A stretch of 64,000 nt of DNA, from contig JAFZIZ010000015.1 in assembly GCA_017554145.1 (NCBI GenBank), positions 310,001 to 374,000 of the forward strand, given 5' to 3'. The DNA comes from Prevotella sp. Lineage in GTDB: Bacteria > Bacteroidota > Bacteroidia > Bacteroidales > Bacteroidaceae. Positions 1 through 8,179 of the stretch are shown piece by piece. Position 1 is the first letter of the stretch. Each line of letters opens with the position of its first letter. A program made the position numbers and the translations under genes. The notes beneath the pieces were generated by a model. The model did no database searches. It saw only the letters and a program-made list of their open reading frames with translations, and had not been told where the DNA came from.

Positions 1-309
1 AAGATGCGTGAATTAATTCGCAATGAGCGTCGTCTTGAACTCTGTTTCGAGAATCATCGTTTCTGGGATCTCCGTCGTTGGAATCTCAAGATTGACGAGG
101 CTGCCAAAGGTGTCAGCATTACGACAGATGCTGAAACAGGTAACGCAAAGTATCAATTTATTACTGTAGAGCCTCGTGACTTTAAGGATTATATGATTTA
201 TGGACCTCTTCCTTATTCTGAAATCCTCAAGTACGATGCTCTTCGCCAGAATGATGGTTGGCCAACTGTTGTCCATGAAGATGCAACAGAGAATGTAGGT
301 GAAGAATAA
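1..309 (+). CDS. SusD/RagB-family nutrient-binding lipoprotein, C-terminal fragment
   Basis: This is the last ~103 residues of a SusD-like protein whose start lies before the window; the frame is open from base 1. The stretch IRNERRLELCFENHRFWDLRRW is the conserved C-terminal signature of the family, where the new-chain end packs against the TPR fold. SusD proteins are outer-membrane lipoproteins that cap a SusC channel and bind the glycan. The next gene is a DUF1735 lipoprotein 27 bp downstream, so this is the end of a polysaccharide-utilisation locus whose SusC should lie just upstream. The substrate cannot be told from this fragment. Confidence 0.93.
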   Translation, partial: KMRELIRNERRLELCFENHRFWDLRRWNLKIDEAAKGVSITTDAETGNAKYQFITVEPRDFKDYMIYGPLPYSEILKYDALRQNDGWPTVVHEDATENVGEE

Positions 310-336
310 TCAAACAATGTAAAATTTAAAAGAAAA

Positions 337-1332
337 ATGATTATGAAACGTAAAATATTAATGTTCATCTCTGGAATGGGAATTCTTTGCAGTCTCTGGT
401 CTTGCAAGAATGGTGACATCAGTTTCCCAGACTATGAGAATGGAACGACAGCATATTTTGCTTATCAGTATCCTGTTCGTACCATCGTACTTGGTACCGA
501 TGAGTATGATACTACGCTTGACAAAGAGCATAAGTGTCAGATATATGCTACATTCGGTGGTTCTTACAATGGTTCTAACGGAACTTTAGAGATTGCCGTT
601 GATGAGACATTGGTGAATAACCTGTATTTTGATGAGGAGTTTGAAAATCCCGTGAAGGCAATGCCTCGTAATTATTACGAACTGTCTTCCAACACGATGC
701 CTTTCAATGGTACGATGAATGGTATTGTGACAGTTCAACTCACTGATGCATATTTCGCTGATCCCAATTCTGTGAAAGAGACTTATGTGATTCCTGTTGT
801 TATCACAGGCCAGACAGGTTTTGGCTCTATTCTCACAGGTACACCTGTGGAAGGTCAGAATGGTCCCCGTACAGATGCGTCTGCATGGGAGGTGCAGCCT
901 AAAGACTATGTTCTTTATTGTGTGAAGTATCAGAACAGATACGCTGGCTTTTGGCTGACCAATGGAAACATGTCAACGGAGAATATTGAGAAAGCCAATA
1001 TTGTGGAGATTAAGACTAAGTCTTTGAATCAGGCTGTTTATCATTTCTCTGATCAGGATGGTGCGACGCTTTATGATGCAGACTTACTCTTGGATTTCAG
1101 CGGTGACGACTGCAAAATCTCTTGCATGACAGATAATGCAACTGTTACAGGCTCTGGTTCTTTCGGCGAGAAATCTGAGAAGAAAGCATGGGGCAACAAG
1201 GATCGTGACGGTCTGGAGTTGAACTATACTATCAAGTTTGCTGACGGCTTTACAAAGTCTGTTCATGAGAAACTGGTTTGGCAGCGTAGTGGTGTTACCA
1301 TTGAGGAGTTTGCGCCAGTTTATAAGAAGTAA
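337..1332 (+). CDS. DUF1735-type surface lipoprotein of a SusCD locus
   Basis: A 331-residue protein with a lipoprotein signal peptide: basic start, hydrophobic stretch and a lipobox ending in Cys at about residue 23 (LWSC). The N-terminal half (about 30-165) resembles the DUF1735 (BT_3987-like) domain found in accessory proteins of Bacteroidetes glycan loci; the C-terminal half resembles the beta-sandwich partner domain often paired with it. Likely role is binding glycan at the cell surface, inferred from family and from its place directly after the susD fragment. ATG at 337 and ATG at 343 are both possible; MKRK at 343 gives the more typical signal peptide. No catalytic motif was recognised. 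Confidence 0.82.
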   Translation: MIMKRKILMFISGMGILCSLWSCKNGDISFPDYENGTTAYFAYQYPVRTIVLGTDEYDTTLDKEHKCQIYATFGGSYNGSNGTLEIAVDETLVNNLYFDEEFENPVKAMPRNYYELSSNTMPFNGTMNGIVTVQLTDAYFADPNSVKETYVIPVVITGQTGFGSILTGTPVEGQNGPRTDASAWEVQPKDYVLYCVKYQNRYAGFWLTNGNMSTENIEKANIVEIKTKSLNQAVYHFSDQDGATLYDADLLLDFSGDDCKISCMTDNATVTGSGSFGEKSEKKAWGNKDRDGLELNYTIKFADGFTKSVHEKLVWQRSGVTIEEFAPVYKK

Positions 1333-1417
1333 GTAAAAACACTGAGACGGGAAAGTTCTCTTCCCGCCTCGGTAAAGATATACCCAATGGGTAATTTTTA
1401 GAACTTTACATTGTGGG

Positions 1418-1455
1418 GAGCCCGGGTCTGGGAAGATCCGGGCTCTTTTTTATTT
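1418..1455 (+). terminator. Rho-independent terminator after the first SusD locus
   Basis: An 11-bp stem (arms 1418-1428 and 1435-1445, one G-U pair) with loop TGGGAA is followed by six T. It ends the plus-strand locus; the convergent glycosyltransferase gene ends inside the T tract. A second, T-poor hairpin lies at 1344-1370. Confidence 0.85.
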
Positions 1456-2211
1456 GATGATGCTACGGATGACGAACCAGACATGCAGGAAGAAGGTTTG
1501 TATCCCACCATAATGATGGCACATCACTTGATAGCGTTCTTTCAGTGATGCCCAATGATTCTGTGTCGTGTTACCACCTTCCATGAAGTCGGCAAGGACA
1601 GCATAGGTGTTGACTATAGGCAGTTCCATTTGCTCTGCTTGTTTCATCACACGGATACACCAGTCGACATCTGCCGAATGGCGATATTGTAGATCGTATT
1701 CCTGTCCTTTAGCGATATCCGTACGTACATAGAAAGCCTGATGACAGACAAGCATACCTTGACGGAACGATTTCCAGTTAAGTTGTTGGGGTGGGCGTAG
1801 GCGGCGCAAATGAAGGAACTTGCCATTTTCATCTGTGACAGCTGTATCGCCGTACATGATGGCTGGCAGTTGGCTTTCAGCAGTTGGCTTTTGACTTTTG
1901 ACAATTATTTCAAGGGTGTTGTCGGCATGAAGGATGTCTCCTGCATTCAGAAACACCAGATAGTCACCCGTCGCTTTGCGTAGTCCTTTATTCATCGCGT
2001 CATATAGTCCTTTGTCAGGTTCCGACTGGATGACGACTTCATAGGAACATTGCGCTTGGTAGGTCTTAGCAATGGCAATAGTATCGTCTTTTGAAGCACC
2101 GTCGATGATGAGGTGCTCAATTTGCTGCCACGTCTGTTCCTTCACACTGTTGAGGGTGCGTTGCAATACGCTGGCAGCGTTATAGGTGACGGTGATGATG
2201 GTAATCTTCAT
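1450..2211 (-). CDS. Glycosyltransferase family 2
   Basis: A 253-residue inverting GT-A glycosyltransferase. It begins MKITIITVTYN, the typical GT2 nucleotide-binding strand, followed by IIDGASKDDT and the VFLNAGD segment that takes the place of the DxD metal motif. A longer reading from 2307 would place 32 unrelated residues before this conserved start, so ATG at 2211 was chosen. It overlaps the end of the upstream GT4 gene by 32 bp in another frame, which suggests coupled translation. The donor and acceptor sugars are unknown; the pair probably acts in surface polysaccharide or LPS assembly. Residues about 103-117 are encoded by heptamer repeats (see separate entry). Confidence 0.9.
   Translation of the reverse strand: MKITIITVTYNAASVLQRTLNSVKEQTWQQIEHLIIDGASKDDTIAIAKTYQAQCSYEVVIQSEPDKGLYDAMNKGLRKATGDYLVFLNAGDILHADNTLEIIVKSQKPTAESQLPAIMYGDTAVTDENGKFLHLRRLRPPQQLNWKSFRQGMLVCHQAFYVRTDIAKGQEYDLQYRHSADVDWCIRVMKQAEQMELPIVNTYAVLADFMEGGNTTQNHWASLKERYQVMCHHYGGIQTFFLHVWFVIRSIIK
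1863..1904. repeat. 7-bp tandem repeats inside the GT2 gene
   Basis: Six consecutive 7-bp units (CTGGCAG, TTGGCTT, TCAGCAG, TTGGCTT, TTGACTT, TTGACAA) lie in frame and encode a Ser/Gln/Lys/Pro-rich segment. The unit resembles those in murA and in the lutC-lutB gap. Confidence 0.7.
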
Positions 2212-3448
2212 AAACTTCCATATATCGTTTGGCAACACTCTGTTGAGAGTAGTTGCGAGCCACTTTCTGCAAACATGCTTTCTTGATTTCCTCCTTATTG
2301 GATTCATTCAGAGTCCATCGGATGCCTCTTGCCAAATCGGTGGCATCCCGATAGTCAGCCACATAGCCGTTCTGCTGATGGTCAATCTCCTCAGGGATTC
2401 CTCCGATGTGGAAGCCCACACTGGGGATACCGCAAGCCATCGCCTCCATGATGGTGTTAGGAAGATTCTCGGAGAGCGAGGGGAGTACAAACACATCAGC
2501 GGCATTATAGACCTTCACGATCTGGTGCTCATCGTTAATATAACCCAAGGCATGTGTTTGGAAAGGCAGTTTACCCATCAGTTCCTCGGCATGTCCCCCT
2601 AAGATGGCAACGGAAGTGTCGTTCGCCATATCAGGATATTGTTCCATCAAGAGGTTGCAGGCATCTATCAGATACTGCATGCCTTTATTGGGATTCGTCA
2701 CCCGTTGCGACACAAACAGGATGATATGCCCTTCTGAGGGTAATCCTAAATCTTTACGAGCCTTCTGTTTGTCAATAGGGCAGTAGATATGCGTGTCGAT
2801 AGGGTTGGGAATATTGGTGATATGCTGGTCTTTCAATAGTGCACTCTTCTTTGCTTCCTCAGCAAGCCATTGGCTGCAAGCCACGAAGGAGATATGTTGT
2901 CTTTCCAGCATCTTCTGTTTTTTACGCCAGATGTTGGCGGCTAGGTCGTTCGAAGAACCGCCTCTGGGCAACAGACGGCATTGACAGCATTGCGTCTCGA
3001 ACTGTCGGCAGTCCATTGTCAGATGACAGATAGCCGTAGCGGGCCAGATGTCATGCATTGTCCATACCACCCGTTTACCACTTTCCAATATCTTTCGGAT
3101 ATCCTTAAGCGACAGCATCCCTTGGTTGATCCAATGAAGATGGATGATGTCTGCCTCTTGAAACTCACGCAGCTGAGTGATATCCGTTCCCGTGTTGGCA
3201 ATATCTATCTCAAAGAGATGCGTGCGCTGCAGATGAAGGCTTAACCAGATGCGGAAACGCTCCCAAAGGAAGTTCCAGTGCAGTTTCCAACTCTTTGGTA
3301 GGGTGGAAACTGTGATATGGTCTGTCTCCTTGTCACGAACCAGCATCTTCGCCTTGACACCGTTGTTGTTCAGTGCCTCCATCAGTCGGTTGGCAGCAAC
3401 AGCGGCACCACCTGTCCGTTCACTGGTATTGACAATCAGTACTCTCAT
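2180..3448 (-). CDS. Glycosyltransferase family 4
   Basis: A 422-residue GT-B retaining glycosyltransferase. The N-terminus MRVLIVNTSERTGGAA is the Rossmann strand with Gly-rich loop; the C-terminal half has SLSENLPNTIMEAMACG, the conserved E-x7-E type donor-binding region of GT4. A reading starting 12 codons earlier is ruled out because ATG at 3448 sits 5 nt below a well-formed promoter. First gene of a two-gene unit with the overlapping GT2. The product sugar is not identifiable from sequence. The C-terminus is His-rich (EDYHHHRHL), in the overlap zone. Confidence 0.9.
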   Translation of the reverse strand: MRVLIVNTSERTGGAAVAANRLMEALNNNGVKAKMLVRDKETDHITVSTLPKSWKLHWNFLWERFRIWLSLHLQRTHLFEIDIANTGTDITQLREFQEADIIHLHWINQGMLSLKDIRKILESGKRVVWTMHDIWPATAICHLTMDCRQFETQCCQCRLLPRGGSSNDLAANIWRKKQKMLERQHISFVACSQWLAEEAKKSALLKDQHITNIPNPIDTHIYCPIDKQKARKDLGLPSEGHIILFVSQRVTNPNKGMQYLIDACNLLMEQYPDMANDTSVAILGGHAEELMGKLPFQTHALGYINDEHQIVKVYNAADVFVLPSLSENLPNTIMEAMACGIPSVGFHIGGIPEEIDHQQNGYVADYRDATDLARGIRWTLNESNKEEIKKACLQKVARNYSQQSVAKRYMEVYEDYHHHRHL

Positions 3449-3453
3449 ATTGA

Positions 3454-3485
3454 CAAAGGTACGAATAAGTGAAGAGATAACCAAA
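3454..3485 (-). promoter_or_regulatory. Bacteroidetes-type promoter of the GT4-GT2 unit
   Basis: Reading the minus strand: TTTG (3482-3485), 20-nt spacer, TACCTTTG (3454-3461). The box ends 5 nt before the ATG at 3448, so the predicted transcript starts at or next to the start codon. Confidence 0.8.
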
Positions 3486-3595
3486 TAAAATGAATAAAAT
3501 CATCATTTAAGCGAACATTTTATGCTGTTTGCGGACACAATCCGTTGATTTAGGTCAAGAATGATGGATTTTTACAAACTTTATACATTAAATCC

Positions 3596-3626
3596 ATTGC
3601 AGATTCAAAAAATCGTCGTACCTTTG
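3596..3626 (+). promoter_or_regulatory. Promoter of the candidate structured RNA
   Basis: ATTG (3596-3599), 19-nt spacer, TACCTTTG (3619-3626). Predicted start is near 3631. No coding region of any size follows on this strand before the terminator at 3898. Confidence 0.65.
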
Positions 3627-3630
3627 CAAT

Positions 3631-3931
3631 GTCAAAAGACAAGAGGTCTTAAATTGACATTCGGTTAATAGATTGTTTTAGGTTAGTAGTAATATTTATA
3701 GTTTTAGGTTTTTAGTTATTGGTATTAAGAAAGTTTTAAATGTGTTAGGATAACAGTGGTCGCCGTGAGGCTCCCATAACTTTCTTTTTAAAACGAAAAG
3801 GTTAGTATTAGTTAAATATTCCTATCGAAAGATAGGCTTCCTGCTGGATAGCAGGATTCATTAGAAAAGGATTTTTAGTTAAACATAGGCTTTGGATGTC
3901 GCTGCTCGTTGAGAGTGGCGGCATTTTTTTT
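3631..3931 (+). ncRNA. Candidate structured non-coding RNA of about 300 nt
   Basis: This 497-bp gap between two minus-strand genes holds a plus-strand unit with its own promoter and terminator and no open frame of note. Visible hairpins: a 5' stem (GTCAA plus AAGAC at 3631-3640 with GTCTT at 3646-3650 and TTGAC at 3654-3658); a 9-bp stem 3727-3735 with 3778-3786 enclosing a GTGA-tetraloop hairpin at 3756-3777; CCTATC-GAAA-GATAGG at 3821-3836; CCTGCT-GGAT-AGCAGG at 3840-3855; then the terminator. By eye it lacks the hallmarks of RNase P RNA, SRP RNA, tmRNA and 6S RNA. The linkers are A/T-rich with TTTTAGGTT-like motifs (3676-3712). Function unknown. Confidence 0.55.
3898..3931 (+). terminator. 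Terminator of the candidate RNA
   Basis: A 10-bp stem (3898-3907 with 3913-3922, some G-U pairs), loop GTTGA, then A and eight T (3924-3931). The T tract is on the plus strand only, so it does not serve the minus-strand bglX gene. Confidence 0.85.
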
Positions 3932-3970
3932 ATTACATCTCGAAGTCAGATGTCTGTTTCGAGATGTAAT
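3932..3970. repeat. Perfect 13-bp inverted repeat across the bglX stop codon
   Basis: ATTACATCTCGAA at 3932-3944 and its exact complement at 3958-3970, separated by 13 bp that hold the bglX stop codon. There is no T tract on the minus strand, so it is not a classical terminator for bglX. Confidence 0.8.
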
Positions 3971-6153
3971 GGGAGGTCCTTTGATGAGCCACCAACTTGT
4001 ATGATGGCTTTTCCTGGTTCCAACATCCACGTCTGCGCTGCTTCGTCCCAATGACAGAGATCGTTACGACGTATTGGAATGGTGATTTCCTTACGTTCAC
4101 CAGCCTTCAAAGCTACCCGCTTAAAGCCTTTAAGTTCCTTTACTGGGCGTTCGATGTTAGACAGAGGGCGTGATACATAGACTTGTGTCACTTCCTCAGC
4201 ATCGATAGAAGAGGTGTTGGTGAGCATAAAGTGCACATCCAGTCCTTCTGCCGTAGGGGTGATCTTGATGTCACTGTACTGGAAGTTCGCATAGGAAAGA
4301 CCATAACCGAAAGGATAGGCTACAGGAACATTTTTGCAATCGTACCATCTGTAGCCCACCATGTCTTCTTCCGCATAGTTGGCAATGAGTTGTTGACGAC
4401 GGTCGTTGCTCTGATTATGAACTAACCCCACGAAGATATCACCCTGATTGTTGTTTTCAACGTGTTGCGGATAACTACCTGTAGCGTATGCAGGAACGTC
4501 CTCCAAACGTTTTGTCCAGGTCATAGGCAGTTTGCCTGACGGGGAAATCTTACCAGTAAGTACTTCGGCAAGCGCCTGTCCACCCATAGAACCATTAAAC
4601 CATGAAACCATAAGTGCACCCGATACTTCATCGACGGTACTGATATCGACGGGTCCACCCGATACGATAACAGTAATCAACTGCCTGTTCGCTTTGGCGA
4701 GGGCAATGGCCAGTTCATCCTGTCCAGAGGGTAGGGTGATGCTCTTGCGGTCGGACCCCTCAGTCTCCACCTCACGATTGTCGCCTGCAAAGTAGATGAC
4801 GAGGTCGGCTTTTTTAGCTGCTTTTACAGCTTGTGCCATCAGTTGAGCATCAGCCTTCTGCTGTGGACTAAGGCGCTTATTGCGGCTGTCGCGATCGAAA
4901 CTCTTATATCCTGGTTCATAGATCAGCTTGACACTGTTGCCAACGAATGCCTGCAAACCTTCAAGCGGTGTGATTTCCTGACGAGTCTTCACGCCAGCAC
5001 CGACACCGCCCAATGCCATCTTGGTAACGGCATTCTCACCGATTACGGCGATGCTCTTGATACGTTTGGTGTCGATAGGAAGCAAATTTTCGTTCTTCAG
5101 TAATACGATAGAGCGGCGAGCAACCTCCAAGGCTGTGGTCATCTCCTCGGGATTACCTACAGGCAGACGACTGGCATCCTCCTTGGCAATGGGCTTGACG
5201 GTGAATCTGACACGCAGAATTTCACGCACTCGCTGGTCGATCACTGCTTCACTCACCTTACCAACCTTCACGGAATCAATCAATGCCTGCCCCATAAACC
5301 GACTACCAGGCATCTCGACATTCATACCTGATGTGACGGCATCGACAGTAGAATGAACACCGCCCCAGTCACTAATCACCATACCAGGAAAGCCCCATTG
5401 CTTACGTAATACGGTGTTCAGCAAATATTCATTCTCAGAACACCAACGTCCGTTCACCTTGTTATAGGCCGCCATCACACCCCAGGCATCGGCCTCGCGT
5501 ACAGCCATCTCGAAGGGACGCAGGTATATCTCATGCATGGCACGGTCAGAGATATGCACATCCACAAAGCCACGATAGTCTTCCTGATTATTCAGCGCAT
5601 AGTGCTTTAGGCAGACTGCTGTCCCGTCGTCTTGTGCACCACGCGTATAGGCTACGGCAAGCGCACCACTAAGCATAGGGTCTTCGCTCAGATACTCATA
5701 GGTTCGTCCACCTGTTGGAATACGCTGGATGTTGATGGCTGGTCCCAGAATCATATCTTTTCCGCGCAAACGAGCTTCGCGACTCATACCACGTCCATAG
5801 GCGTAAGCCCATTCTGTACTCCACGTAGCAGCCAGTGCAGAACCAGTAGGGAAGAAGGTTGCCGAGTCTGTAGTCAGATGTGCCGAGTTCCATGAGTGGG
5901 GTTCCATCTCTTCACGGATGCCGAAAGGTCCGTCGGCATATTCGATGTCGGCAATGCCCAATCGCTCAATACCTGCTGACGAGAACATATTTTTACCATG
6001 AAGCATCGCCACCTTCTCTTCCAATGTCATGCCCTTGATGATGCTCTCAATCTGTGATTCGTTGTCGAGTAGGCGTGTCGGGTATTTCTGTGCCTGTATT
6101 GCTGTGGCTGCACCCAAGGCAACTATAGTGATAATCGTTCTGATTCCTGTCAT
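3946..6153 (-). CDS. bglX: Secreted beta-glucosidase, glycoside hydrolase family 3
   Basis: A 735-residue GH3 enzyme that removes terminal non-reducing beta-linked glucose or related sugars. A signal peptide ends near residue 22 (AIQAQ), so it acts in the periplasm or at the surface. The N-terminal barrel carries GMTLEEKVAMLHG (about 41-53), KHYALN (183-188) and the nucleophile Asp262 in VISDWGG. The second sandwich domain and a C-terminal fibronectin-III-like domain (from about 640) complete the BglX-type layout at the usual length. It lies 13 bp after the secreted protein 6167-8065 in the same direction, so both are probably one operon. The natural substrate is not deducible. Confidence 0.93.
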   Translation of the reverse strand: MTGIRTIITIVALGAATAIQAQKYPTRLLDNESQIESIIKGMTLEEKVAMLHGKNMFSSAGIERLGIADIEYADGPFGIREEMEPHSWNSAHLTTDSATFFPTGSALAATWSTEWAYAYGRGMSREARLRGKDMILGPAINIQRIPTGGRTYEYLSEDPMLSGALAVAYTRGAQDDGTAVCLKHYALNNQEDYRGFVDVHISDRAMHEIYLRPFEMAVREADAWGVMAAYNKVNGRWCSENEYLLNTVLRKQWGFPGMVISDWGGVHSTVDAVTSGMNVEMPGSRFMGQALIDSVKVGKVSEAVIDQRVREILRVRFTVKPIAKEDASRLPVGNPEEMTTALEVARRSIVLLKNENLLPIDTKRIKSIAVIGENAVTKMALGGVGAGVKTRQEITPLEGLQAFVGNSVKLIYEPGYKSFDRDSRNKRLSPQQKADAQLMAQAVKAAKKADLVIYFAGDNREVETEGSDRKSITLPSGQDELAIALAKANRQLITVIVSGGPVDISTVDEVSGALMVSWFNGSMGGQALAEVLTGKISPSGKLPMTWTKRLEDVPAYATGSYPQHVENNNQGDIFVGLVHNQSNDRRQQLIANYAEEDMVGYRWYDCKNVPVAYPFGYGLSYANFQYSDIKITPTAEGLDVHFMLTNTSSIDAEEVTQVYVSRPLSNIERPVKELKGFKRVALKAGERKEITIPIRRNDLCHWDEAAQTWMLEPGKAIIQVGGSSKDLPLHLETDI

Positions 6154-6166
6154 TTTTTTGAATGTT

Positions 6167-8065
6167 TTAATATCCTAATCCAATATAACTATGTGCAGGC
6201 AGTTGCACGTCGAAAACGGTCTGTCCGTCGTCATAGCCAAAGAAGCGACTCCGGAAGAACATCCCCTGCGGTTGTACCTTTTCTGCAGGTTTCAGTTGCT
6301 CGTCCGTCAAGAGGTTGCGCAGGGAGTTCACTTTGGCATTCACCACCACACGCAGACTGACAGGATGATCGTTGAAGTTCTCTATAACTAAGGTCTTGTT
6401 GTCATAAGGGAATAATGCTACTTTTGACGGACCTTCGATATAGGCTCCCACATCTTTGCTCATCACCTTGCGAATGACATTGAGGGCAGGGGCAGGATAG
6501 TCATAGAGATTACCAAAATCGTCAGGAATGGTTAATACGAAGAGGATGCCTTTTGAATAAGTGTCACGTAACAGGATAGGATAGCCTGATACGCCACCGT
6601 TAAGCGGTCTGCCGGCACTGACTACTTCCCATGCGTCGTTGGTGAAGTATTTCACCTGTGGGATGATAAACTCACGTTCTGATTTACCAAACCAGCCGAA
6701 GTCGTTGACGATAGCTTTGAGATCTCCACAATAGAGTTCGCAGACATCTGCCAACTGGTCTTTGATAACCTTTAGCAAACCTGTAGTGATGATGACATCC
6801 CCACCGTTTTTCAGTTGTTGCTTGATCTTCTCTACAATCTTGGGATCTTTGGCGGCTTGTTCTGTCAAAAGGATTTGCTGTTTTCCGTTGATCCATTGGG
6901 GATGCATGTCCATTGGCAGACCAATCATTCCGAGGTAGTTCTGCAAGAATTCCTCACCCGAGGAGTGGTAAGGCTTGTAAGAGACGAGTCCGACAGGCTT
7001 TCCTAAAAGACTTATCAGTTTGTCTGTCTCATGAAGTGTCACGTTGGCAAAGCGTGCCATTGTGGTAGGTGTGATAGTCTTCCCGTTTTTGGTGAAAGGA
7101 GCCACCATCTCATCGTAGCGGAAGCTGTTGCCACCTGCTGCCTGCCAAGCGGCTCGCATATTGGGCGTAATCTTCACCTCGTACAACTGCATATAGTTCC
7201 AGAGAATAATCTCGGGCGTCTTCGACAACATGGTGAGGTGTAACTGTTCCGCATAGCGATCCATACTCATGTGAATACCTCCGGCATCCACCCATCCACC
7301 GCCGTTGCGTCCTGGTGCGATATTGTCGAAATAGCGAACGATATTATAACTCAGGTAGTTCTGTAGGTGTTGTGCAGAACCAGGGTCACGTGTTTCCGTT
7401 CCTGTCCATATCCCATCAAAGTAAGTTGGTTCCTCTTCCAGATTGAAGCCTAATCCATGGAAATGGTCATACCAGTTTGGATATTTAATGATGACCTTTA
7501 CTTTGGGATTGACAGCCTTGGCAGGCTTCATCACCAGTTCACGACCAGCTTCCGCCATCAACTTAAGTCGGTATTCCGTCCAACTCTTACTGCCTTTGGC
7601 GGCAATCTCGTCATCGTTCTTCAGGTCGATGAAGAAGAAGTCGTCGAGGATAAAGTCGTCAAAGTATTTGGCAGTGAACTCGGAAATTTGCTTCACCTGT
7701 TGACGTTCTTCCTCTTTCGCATAACTGTAGGTCTCGAAATCAGTGGGTTCTGAGCGCGTAAACGTAATGCCGCCACCTACCTCAAGACCTTTCGACAGGA
7801 AGAATTTCTTGACCTTGAGCAGTGTCTTCTCGGGAACTGTAAATGCATCGCGATGGGTCTCGAGATAAATCTTGTCAAGGTCCACCTGGCTACTCACCGT
7901 TTCCCAAGTAGATTGCAGAAACTTGTCATCATCCATCCGTGCCACATCCTGTGCCCGGATATAGGTTGACACCTTAAAGTTTTTAAAATGTCCTGCTTGC
8001 ATGTTGGACACTGTCAGTAGAACGATAGCTACTAACAGGATTCTTCTGAACTGGTAGTATTTCAT
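6167..8065 (-). CDS. Secreted putative glycosidase-like protein of unrecognised family
   Basis: A 632-residue exported protein with a signal peptide (MKYYQFRRILL start, cleavage near SNMQA). I do not recognise a named family. The middle has features of a TIM-barrel hydrolase: FDDFILDDFFFID, KVIIKYPNWYDHF and YFDGIWTGTETRD, with several clustered Asp/Glu; the last ~100 residues look like a small beta domain. It is the first gene of a unit with bglX, which suggests joint action on a beta-linked glycan; this is inference. The start at 8065 was chosen because an earlier ATG at 8089 lies inside the promoter box. Confidence 0.72.
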   Translation of the reverse strand: MKYYQFRRILLVAIVLLTVSNMQAGHFKNFKVSTYIRAQDVARMDDDKFLQSTWETVSSQVDLDKIYLETHRDAFTVPEKTLLKVKKFFLSKGLEVGGGITFTRSEPTDFETYSYAKEEERQQVKQISEFTAKYFDDFILDDFFFIDLKNDDEIAAKGSKSWTEYRLKLMAEAGRELVMKPAKAVNPKVKVIIKYPNWYDHFHGLGFNLEEEPTYFDGIWTGTETRDPGSAQHLQNYLSYNIVRYFDNIAPGRNGGGWVDAGGIHMSMDRYAEQLHLTMLSKTPEIILWNYMQLYEVKITPNMRAAWQAAGGNSFRYDEMVAPFTKNGKTITPTTMARFANVTLHETDKLISLLGKPVGLVSYKPYHSSGEEFLQNYLGMIGLPMDMHPQWINGKQQILLTEQAAKDPKIVEKIKQQLKNGGDVIITTGLLKVIKDQLADVCELYCGDLKAIVNDFGWFGKSEREFIIPQVKYFTNDAWEVVSAGRPLNGGVSGYPILLRDTYSKGILFVLTIPDDFGNLYDYPAPALNVIRKVMSKDVGAYIEGPSKVALFPYDNKTLVIENFNDHPVSLRVVVNAKVNSLRNLLTDEQLKPAEKVQPQGMFFRSRFFGYDDGQTVFDVQLPAHSYIGLGY

Positions 8066-8086
8066 ATTCGTATAGTTTAGTTTCTG

Positions 8087-8118
8087 CAAAGATATAGATT
8101 ATTTCAGAAAGTTGCAAG
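8087..8118 (-). promoter_or_regulatory. Promoter of the secreted protein-bglX unit
   Basis: On the minus strand CTTG (8115-8118), 20-nt spacer, TATCTTTG (8087-8094). The leader to the ATG at 8065 would be about 17 nt. Confidence 0.65.
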
Positions 8119-8133
8119 AATTAAAATAAAATA

Positions 8134-8165
8134 TTTGGCAGAATAGAAAGAAAAAAGTAATTTTG
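8134..8165 (+). promoter_or_regulatory. Promoter upstream of the HU-like gene
   Basis: TTTG (8134-8137), exactly 20 nt, TAATTTTG (8158-8165). Predicted start near 8170, giving a leader of about 155 nt before the HU-like ATG that contains the whole 21-bp repeat array. Confidence 0.7.
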
Positions 8166-8179
8166 CAGAGAGAAAAGTT

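Noticed and set aside
1341-1377. A second terminator after the DUF1735 gene
   Set aside because: The hairpin (GAGACGGGAA/TTCCCGCCTC, one mismatch) is not followed by a T tract; the real terminator is at 1418-1455.
3631-3931. tmRNA, RNase P RNA, SRP RNA or 6S RNA
   Set aside because: By eye there is no tRNA-like end, no tag ORF, no RNase P core motifs, no SRP Alu/GGAAGCAGCC-type motif, and no single long interrupted duplex as in 6S. A model search is still needed.
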